Shown here piece after piece: positions 1 to 5,039 of a stretch of DNA of 5,039 nucleotides. This DNA comes from Planctomycetota bacterium (GTDB taxonomy: Bacteria > Planctomycetota > Planctomycetia > Planctomycetales > Planctomycetaceae). Numbering within the stretch: position 1 is the first letter of the stretch; each line of letters begins with the position of its first letter. The DNA is taken from assembly GCA_023429275.1 (NCBI GenBank), contig JAEYWB010000104.1:1-5039 (forward strand), in the 5' to 3' direction. The notes under the pieces are model-generated. The model did not search any database, had not been told where the DNA came from, and saw only the letters and a list, made by a program, of their open reading frames with translations. The translations under genes and the position numbers were made by a program.

Positions 1-2
1 AT

Positions 3-1454
3 CTCGGGCTTCAGACGCATGAGACGACCGCCGCGCGGATGTCGTCGACCGTTGAGCTCAACACGACCCCCACTTCGTACACCCCCGCGGGGCCGTCTTT
101 CAGCGGAACGTCGACGTCGCTGACGACGATCGGCGGGATCTACAACGGCCAGAACGGGACACAGACCCTGACGTTCCGGGTGACCGGCGGGAACGGGACG
201 GTCGGCTCGGCCTTCTTAACGCGGATCGAGGTCCGGGATGCTTCGAACACGCTCCTCGAGAACTTCAGCATGGCGTTTCAGCCGGCCGGGCACGTCTTCA
301 CGCTCGGCAACGGGCTGACGATGTCGCTTTCGAGCGGATCGCTTCGACTCAACGACACCTTCACGGTCAACGTCTTCTCGAACGTTGGAAGCGCGCCCGA
401 CCCGACGAAGCCGTTCAACGGGACTCGGAACGACAGTCCGAATCTGCAGCCGGGGCTCGCGGTGACGGCCGGTTCGTTTCAGGTCAATGGCGTCGCGATC
501 AACGTGCTCGCGAGCGACTCGATCGACTCGGTCCTGGCGAAGATCACTCAGTCCGCCGCCAACGTCACGGCGACCTACGACGTCGCGGGCGAATCGGTCC
601 GACTTGTCCAGAAGACGGCGGGCGCGACCTCGAGCATTGTTGTCGGCAACGACACGTCAGGCTTCCTCGCGGCGACCAGACTGTCCGGTGCCGTCGTGTC
701 GCCTGGCCGGGATGCCTATGACGATCTCGATGTCCCGATCGGCGAACTGTCCCACTTCCAGGGAGTCAGTGCGGGGGCGATTGCGATCAACGGCCGGTCG
801 ATCTCCGTCAACCCGGCGAGCGACTCGCTTCGCACGCTGCTCGATCGGATCCGGCAGGCAGGCGTCGAGGTCGGATTCGACGAGTCGGGGCAGCGCCTTC
901 ACCTCCGCTCGCTCGAAGCGGCAAACCGGCTCACGCTTGATGACAACGGCACCGGCCTCCTTCCCGCCCTCGGGTTTTCCGAGACGGTGTACGAGCCGTC
1001 ACGGGACGAACTGACCTACCGCCACGCCGTCTCACGAATTACCGCGCAGCAGGCGAGACGCGCGGCCGTCGCTGTCGAACGCTTCGCCGAACTCTTCAGC
1101 GACCTTTTCGAATCGACGTCGGAAGGCCCCTATGGAACGAGCCTGAGGAAGTCGCTGGAAAAGGTCGTCGGCGATCGCCTCGACTCGCACACCGACACCT
1201 TTCGAACGGCCCTCGGTCTCAAGTTCGACTTCCGCGACGGCGTCTCGAACCCTGTCACGGCGGAAGGCGAGGACCGTCTCACAGAGCGCATCAGGCAGCA
1301 ATCGCAGGAGTACAACAAGGTCCTCTTCGGCAGGACGGACGGGACCACCAGTAAAGCCGGTGGCGAGTCAGGACTGGTCGAGGAGTTGCGAAGCCTTCTC
1401 GAACGGACGGCGAAGGATTTACGGAACGCTCCTGTCGCGGGCGGCTCCCGGTAG
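3..1454 (+). CDS. FliD-like flagellar hook-associated/cap protein with two flagellin-IN modules (5'-partial)
   Basis: The frame is open from the window edge to a TAG at 1452-1454. The first ATG is at 39 (residue 1 below), but in-frame codons before it read LGLQTHETTAAR with no stop and no convincing ribosome site, so the true start is probably upstream. Residues 1-140 are Ser/Thr/Gly/Asn-rich and look like beta structure. Two flagellin-IN-type modules follow, at about 144-215 (GSFQVNGVAINV, then SIDSVLAKI) and 245-315 (GAIAINGRSISV, then SDSLRTLLDRI). From about 330 to 462 the chain is helical and charged, with ALGLKFDFRDGV (391-402), EYNKVLFG (424-431) and a final SGLVEELRSLLERTAKDL, resembling the FliD C-terminal region. 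The visible part contains no Cys and no Trp, as is usual for exported filament proteins. By family knowledge such proteins cap the growing filament or join it to the hook outside the cell. Another hook-associated role is possible because the typical FliD N-terminus is not seen. The coding call is firm; the exact role is moderate. Confidence 0.85.
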   Translation, partial: LGLQTHETTAARMSSTVELNTTPTSYTPAGPSFSGTSTSLTTIGGIYNGQNGTQTLTFRVTGGNGTVGSAFLTRIEVRDASNTLLENFSMAFQPAGHVFTLGNGLTMSLSSGSLRLNDTFTVNVFSNVGSAPDPTKPFNGTRNDSPNLQPGLAVTAGSFQVNGVAINVLASDSIDSVLAKITQSAANVTATYDVAGESVRLVQKTAGATSSIVVGNDTSGFLAATRLSGAVVSPGRDAYDDLDVPIGELSHFQGVSAGAIAINGRSISVNPASDSLRTLLDRIRQAGVEVGFDESGQRLHLRSLEAANRLTLDDNGTGLLPALGFSETVYEPSRDELTYRHAVSRITAQQARRAAVAVERFAELFSDLFESTSEGPYGTSLRKSLEKVVGDRLDSHTDTFRTALGLKFDFRDGVSNPVTAEGEDRLTERIRQQSQEYNKVLFGRTDGTTSKAGGESGLVEELRSLLERTAKDLRNAPVAGGSR

Positions 1455-1656
1455 CGGACGGCCGGGGAATCGTTCCGCGGGCCATGTACTATGGCGTGCG
1501 GCGTCATCCCGCCGGTTCACAGGACGCTTCCATTCGCACCGGCACTCGAGCTCCGGCCGGGACGCCATTCGGGCCTTCCCTCTCCTGGCCACGCCTGTTG
1601 AAATGGCGAGAGGGGATTTGCAACAGGTTTCTGAGCGCCACCACTTTGGCAGCACG
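1455..1656. other. Intergenic gap between the flagellar gene and the small membrane-protein gene
   Basis: This 202-base stretch has no frame that looks coding. The frame of the downstream gene is open back to 1360, but its residues here are Arg/Ser/Pro-rich and low in order, as expected of a shadow. A short inverted repeat, GCGGA (1454-1458) with TCCGC (1474-1478), follows the flagellar stop, but it has a 15-base loop and no T run, so it is not a convincing terminator. I see no clear -35/-10 pair. Confidence 0.4.
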
Positions 1657-1995
1657 ATGCCCGCCCTCACTCGTCGCCGACTGGTGATTATCGCCCTGCT
1701 GGCGGTGGTGTTGTTGCTCGGGGGGGCGTCCCTTTCCTTCCTCAAGCCGGACCTCAAGGCCCGATCGAAGGAGATCCGGGTGGGAGGCCCGCGCGTCATG
1801 GTCGAAGACGAGTTCGGCCCGCCGCGACTCAGCCTCCGGCGGAGGAATGGGGGACATGCACTGGTCTGGGTCGACCTGCTCTGGCAGCTCACGGTCCTGG
1901 TGGACGGAGAAGGGCGTGTTGAGTCAGTCGCTGTTTCCCCGGTCGACAGCTTCTATCGCCGGCCGGTCGGCAGGATTATCCCGCTACCGAAGTGA
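1657..1995 (+). CDS. Small membrane-anchored protein of unknown function (112 aa)
   Basis: I do not recognise this protein. The ATG at 1657 is chosen because it places MPALTRRR directly before a strongly hydrophobic helix (residues 9-28, LVIIALLAVVLLLGGASLSF). That is a classic N-terminal anchor or uncleaved signal with Arg on the cytoplasmic side. There is no lipobox Cys. The remaining 84 residues should lie outside the inner membrane: a basic linker (LKPDLKARSKEIR), then VMVEDEFGPPR, then alternating hydrophobic strands (HALVWVDLLWQLTVLVDGEGRV and ESVAVSPVDSFYRR), ending PVGRIIPLPK. The order 'helix, GPP turn, strand, DGxGRV hairpin' faintly recalls BamE/OmlA-like small periplasmic domains, but this is only an impression. 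An upstream in-frame ATG (1603) and TTG (1618) would put soluble residues before the anchor and lack properly spaced ribosome sites. The Shine-Dalgarno before 1657 is also weak. The TGA stop is at 1993-1995, 144 bases before the next gene. Confidence 0.72.
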   Translation: MPALTRRRLVIIALLAVVLLLGGASLSFLKPDLKARSKEIRVGGPRVMVEDEFGPPRLSLRRRNGGHALVWVDLLWQLTVLVDGEGRVESVAVSPVDSFYRRPVGRIIPLPK

Positions 1996-2028
1996 CGGCG
2001 CCCTCACTCCGCGCGGAGTCGCGCGCCG
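1996..2028 (+). terminator. Stem-loop directly after the small gene, possible terminator or attenuating hairpin
   Basis: An outer stem pairs CGGCGC (1996-2001) with GCGCCG (2023-2028). After a small internal loop an inner stem pairs ACTCC (2006-2010) with GGAGT (2015-2019) around a GCGC tetraloop. The inner part, 2006-2019, is also a perfect 14-base palindrome. The element begins on the base after the TGA stop, which fits a transcript end or an mRNA-stabilising hairpin. There is no T run downstream, so intrinsic termination is uncertain. In sequence this GC-rich, chance pairing is a real possibility. Confidence 0.3.
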
Positions 2029-2129
2029 GTGCGGTCGACAGACTCTGTTGAACTCTCCGCTCACGTTGGACCGGTTTCTTTCGTACTGTGGGACTTGCTA
2101 GAGTGCGTCGGCGAATCGCCACAGGCCGC

Positions 2130-2134
2130 GAGGG
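2130..2134 (+). promoter_or_regulatory. Ribosome binding site deciding the GTG start of the large membrane protein
   Basis: GAGGG lies five bases upstream of the GTG at 2140 and is the best Shine-Dalgarno match in the 1996-2300 region for this frame. It favours 2140 over the upstream in-frame GTG (2029) and TTG (2095) and over the later ATG (2299), which would delete the first transmembrane helix. An ATG at 2135 is in another frame and opens only an 86-codon shadow. Confidence 0.55.
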
Positions 2135-2139
2135 ATGTC

Positions 2140-5039
2140 GTGGAACGGGTCAAACGGATCTTCCGAAGCGTCTTTCCGCGTTCGCGCGGCCCGCTTCGCT
2201 GGACCGAAACCCTTCCCCTCGTGCTCTTTCTGGCGGTCTTCGCCGCGGTCATCGGTACGCTCATCTGGCGGAGAACCGTCGCCTTCAACCGCCCGGCAAT
2301 GTTCGGCTGGATGGCGGCGTCGGTCTGGGTCTGGTGGATGGCCCGCAACGGCTGGAGCGGCCTGCCGCGGGTCCGGGCGACCTTCGCTCTCGTGACCCGG
2401 CTCGTCCTGCTGGGCGTTTTCGTCTCGATGATGGCCGACCCGCAGGCGGTCAAGACGTCTGACCAACTCACCGTCGTCTACGCGCTCGACCGGTCCGCCT
2501 CCATCGGCGACGGCGCCCGCCGCGGGGCCGAGGAGTTCATCGCCCGGACGATCCAGGAACGCGAAGCGAACGACGACAACGTCGGCCTGATCGTCTTCGG
2601 CAACAACGCCGCCGTCGAAGTCCCTCCCGATAACGCCTTCCCTCTCGAGGGGGGGCGGATCATGTTCAACACCCGCGTCAGCAAGGACGCGACGAATATC
2701 GAACAGGCCCTCTCGCTCTCGGGGGCGCTGATCCCCCGCGAGTCCCGCGGCCGGATCGTCCTGATCAGCGACGGCAGCGAGACCGCCGGCAACCTCAAGC
2801 AGGTCCTCGACAACTTGAGGAGCAACGGCGTCACGGTCGACGTCCTCCCGATCACCTACACCTACGAGAAGGAAGTCTGGGTCGAACGGCTGGAGCTCCC
2901 CTCCAACGTCAAGCTGGGCGAAGCCTACGAGGCGACGGTCGTCGTCTCGTCGCTCAAGGACGGCAAGGGAAAGCTGCGGCTGAAGGAGAACGGCCAGGAC
3001 GTCGGCAGCCCGGTCGAAGTCGAATTCAAGGCGGGGAAGAACCGCTTCGACATCCCGCTCCGCCTGCGGACGGCGGGCTACTATGAATACACCGCCGTCC
3101 TCGAGGTCGACGAGTCGCAGGACAGCATCGCCCAGAACAACGAGGCGATCAATTTCCTCCACATCCAGGGGGAAGGAAAAGTCCTGCTGGTCGTTGAGAA
3201 TCCGGGCAACAACAAGGAGTGGGGGCCGCTTCGCCAGGCGCTGCAGGAGTCGGAGCGGGCGGTCGAGGTGATGGACGCCCTCGACTTTCCGGACGACCCG
3301 CTGACGCTGCTGCCGTACGACTGCGTCATCTTCTGCAATGTCGCCCAGGACCTGTTCGACGCCGTCAAGATGCAGGCGATGCACGACGCCGTCTTCAACC
3401 AGGGGATCGGCTTCCTGATGGTCGGCGGCGAAAACAGCTTCGGCCCCGGCGGCTACCACCGGACGCCGATCGAGGACGCCCTGCCGGTCTCGATGGACAT
3501 CACGAAGAAGAAGATTCTTCCGAAGGGGGCGCTCGTCATCATCCTGCACACCTGCGAGTTCGCCGAAGGGAACACGTGGGCGAAGCGGATTACCAAGCAG
3601 GCGGTGCGGGTCCTGAGCAACCAGGACGAGGCGGGAGTCATCGACTTCGAGTTCGGCAACGGCAACCCGAGCGGGGCCAACTGGGTGGTCGATCTCACTC
3701 CGGTCACCGACTACGAGAAGATCGCTGTTGCAATCAACGGCGCGAACCCCGGCGACATGCCCGCCTTCGGCCCGACGATGGAACTGGGGCTCAAGTCGCT
3801 GGAGAAGAGCGACGCCGCCAGCAAGCACATGATCATCATCTCCGACGGCGACCCGCAGCTCCCGACGCCGGCCCTCCTCAAGAAGTACGTCGCGGCGATG
3901 GTGACGGTCTCGACCGTCGCGATCTTCCCGCACTCGCCCGAGCAGGTGACGAGCCTCCGGGACATCGCCGCCGCCACGGGGGGCAAGTACTACAACCCCG
4001 ATGATCCCAACGAGCTCCCGTCGATCTTCATCAAGGAGGCGAAGACCCTCAAACGGACGATGATTCAGAAGAAGACGATTTCGGTCGCGGCGGGCTACCC
4101 CTCGCCGGTCCTCGACGGGATCGCGGCGATGCCGCAGCTCGACGGCTACGTCCTGACGAGTCTCAAGGAGAACGGCCTTCCCGAAAACGTCCTCTTCACG
4201 GTCCCCGAGAACGCCGAGGAAGGGGAGCAGGACCCGGTCCTGGCGATCTGGCGGTACGGGCTCGGCTCCTCCGCGGCGTTCACGTCCGACCTGTCGACCA
4301 ACTGGGCGCACCGCTGGGTGAACTGGGAGAAATACCGCTCGTTCGTCCAGCAGCTCATGATCCGCATCTCCCGCGTGCAGAAGCAGTCGAACCTGAGGAT
4401 GTGGACCTACAACGCCGGCAATGAAGGGGTCGTGACCGTCGAGGATTTTCATCCCGACGATTCCAGCCTCGATGTCGCCGTGCAGGTGAACGGCCCCGAG
4501 AACCAGTCGCGGACGGTCACGCTCAAGCAGGCGGGACCGCGGCGGTACCAGGCAACCTTCCCGCTGTGGGGCAAAGGGCGATACCAGGTGACCGCCGTCG
4601 GGACGAACAAGGACCGCGAGGACCGGACGTTCGGCGGGTTCATCATGACCTACTCGCCGGAGTACCTGAAGTTCACGTCCAACTGGCCGATCCTCCGCCA
4701 GATCCTCGAGTCGACCGGCGGGGAAGAACTCACCGGCAAGTCGACCGCCAGCGACATCTTCAACCGCCGCGTCCCGAAGCGGACCGAGATGCCGGTCTTC
4801 GACTGGCTGCTGATCGCCCTCGGCTGCCTCGTGCCGCTCGATGTCGGCATCCGCCGCGTCCAGCTCGACTGGGAAGTCATCCGCAAGTGGTTCCGTTCCG
4901 ACAGAAAGAAGGAGTCGGAACAGACGATGGGCCAGCTCCTCGCGAGAAAGAAGGAAGTCGGAGACATCCTCAAGGGACAGCGCGAACGCCCCCTCGAACC
5001 GCCGAAGACCCCCACGTTTCCGACCGCGCCGCCAAGGCG
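2140..5039 (+). CDS. Large inner-membrane protein with two VWA-type domains and a split GATase1-like domain (3'-partial)
   Basis: The frame runs from GTG 2140 to the window edge without a stop (966 full codons seen). Three membrane helices lie at about 25-43, 52-67 and 82-98. A first VWA domain (about 110-240) has a complete MIDAS metal site: DRSAS (117-121), Thr185 in KDATN, and Asp211 in LISDG. A beta-sandwich spans 248-345 and ends with the QNNEA turn. A class I glutamine-amidotransferase-like domain starts with VLLVVENPG (348) and includes VGGENSFGPGGY (428-439) and LPV (448-450), with no Cys at the elbow. It is interrupted by a second VWA-like domain (about 463-635) and resumes at 648-745 with LAIWRYGLGSSAAFTSDL. 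A second beta-sandwich (750-845), a fourth helix (886-904) and a basic, then proline-rich, tail follow. The topology implies residues 108-885 are periplasmic. BatA-like VWA membrane proteins usually work with a MoxR ATPase and a DUF58 protein, neither visible here. Enzymatic amidotransfer is unlikely. The precise function is unknown. Confidence 0.88.
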   Translation, partial: MERVKRIFRSVFPRSRGPLRWTETLPLVLFLAVFAAVIGTLIWRRTVAFNRPAMFGWMAASVWVWWMARNGWSGLPRVRATFALVTRLVLLGVFVSMMADPQAVKTSDQLTVVYALDRSASIGDGARRGAEEFIARTIQEREANDDNVGLIVFGNNAAVEVPPDNAFPLEGGRIMFNTRVSKDATNIEQALSLSGALIPRESRGRIVLISDGSETAGNLKQVLDNLRSNGVTVDVLPITYTYEKEVWVERLELPSNVKLGEAYEATVVVSSLKDGKGKLRLKENGQDVGSPVEVEFKAGKNRFDIPLRLRTAGYYEYTAVLEVDESQDSIAQNNEAINFLHIQGEGKVLLVVENPGNNKEWGPLRQALQESERAVEVMDALDFPDDPLTLLPYDCVIFCNVAQDLFDAVKMQAMHDAVFNQGIGFLMVGGENSFGPGGYHRTPIEDALPVSMDITKKKILPKGALVIILHTCEFAEGNTWAKRITKQAVRVLSNQDEAGVIDFEFGNGNPSGANWVVDLTPVTDYEKIAVAINGANPGDMPAFGPTMELGLKSLEKSDAASKHMIIISDGDPQLPTPALLKKYVAAMVTVSTVAIFPHSPEQVTSLRDIAAATGGKYYNPDDPNELPSIFIKEAKTLKRTMIQKKTISVAAGYPSPVLDGIAAMPQLDGYVLTSLKENGLPENVLFTVPENAEEGEQDPVLAIWRYGLGSSAAFTSDLSTNWAHRWVNWEKYRSFVQQLMIRISRVQKQSNLRMWTYNAGNEGVVTVEDFHPDDSSLDVAVQVNGPENQSRTVTLKQAGPRRYQATFPLWGKGRYQVTAVGTNKDREDRTFGGFIMTYSPEYLKFTSNWPILRQILESTGGEELTGKSTASDIFNRRVPKRTEMPVFDWLLIALGCLVPLDVGIRRVQLDWEVIRKWFRSDRKKESEQTMGQLLARKKEVGDILKGQRERPLEPPKTPTFPTAPPR

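Noticed and set aside
1032..1301. Minus-strand 89-codon open frame with a plausible-looking helical translation
   Set aside because: It is an in-register mirror of the FliD-like C-terminal helices. The + strand has the recognisable motifs.
1454..1478. Inverted repeat after the flagellar stop as a terminator
   Set aside because: The five-pair stem with a 15-base loop and no T run is too weak to call.
1360..1656. Extension of the small membrane gene upstream to the ATG at 1360
   Set aside because: It would overlap the end of the flagellar gene, add about 100 Arg/Ser-rich residues with no coding character, and bury the N-terminal anchor in mid-protein.
2066..2100. Possible sigma-70 or sigma-54 promoter ahead of the large gene (TTGGAC, TACTGT, TTGCTA)
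   Set aside because: TTGGAC to TACTGT is only 12 bases and to TTGCTA is 23, neither usable for sigma-70. The sigma-54 GG/GC spacing also does not fit around GGGACTTGC.
3219..4004. A 261-codon + strand open frame inside the large gene
   Set aside because: It is a frame-shifted shadow with a G/R/A-rich low-complexity translation and lies entirely within the VWA/GATase gene.
2098..4452. A 784-codon open frame on the minus strand
   Set aside because: It is exactly in register with the codons of the + strand gene. It stays open only because that gene rarely uses TTA, CTA or TCA. Its translation is a monotonous D/R/V/L-rich string with no domain, whereas the + strand reads clear VWA and GATase-like motifs.

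Overview
This is a GC-rich window in which all supportable genes lie on the + strand and codons mostly end in G or C. It looks like bacterial chromosome, most likely from a planctomycete. That is an inference from two things. One is a flagellar cap-like protein built from flagellin-IN modules. The other is a very large membrane protein combining VWA and glutamine-amidotransferase-like domains, an architecture I associate from memory with Planctomycetes. No database search was possible. I see no RNA gene, mobile element, CRISPR array or attachment site.

Layout. (1) Bases 3-1454 hold a 5'-truncated gene for a secreted, cysteine-free, FliD-like flagellar hook-associated or cap protein with two flagellin-IN modules. 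(2) After a 202-base gap with no recognisable gene, 1657-1995 encodes a 112-residue protein with one N-terminal membrane anchor and a small, probably beta-rich domain of unknown function. A stem-loop without a U-tract begins directly after its stop codon. (3) From a GTG at 2140 to the window edge, a single open frame of at least 966 codons encodes an inner-membrane protein. Its order is three N-terminal transmembrane helices, a VWA domain with an intact metal site, a beta-sandwich, and a GATase1-like domain split by a second VWA-like domain with an altered metal site. These are followed by another beta-sandwich, a C-terminal transmembrane helix and a basic, then proline-rich, cytoplasmic tail. 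The gene runs off the window without a stop.

How they relate. The three genes are co-oriented but separated by 202 and 144 bases, so a single tight operon is not evident. The flagellar gene has no obvious functional link to the other two. The large protein probably acts at the cell envelope as a metal-dependent adhesion or assembly platform. Its partners (in related systems a MoxR ATPase and a DUF58 protein) are not in the window. The most unusual feature is the second VWA-like domain, where the canonical D-x-S-x-S motif is replaced by H-T-C-E-F while the other metal-site positions appear to be kept.
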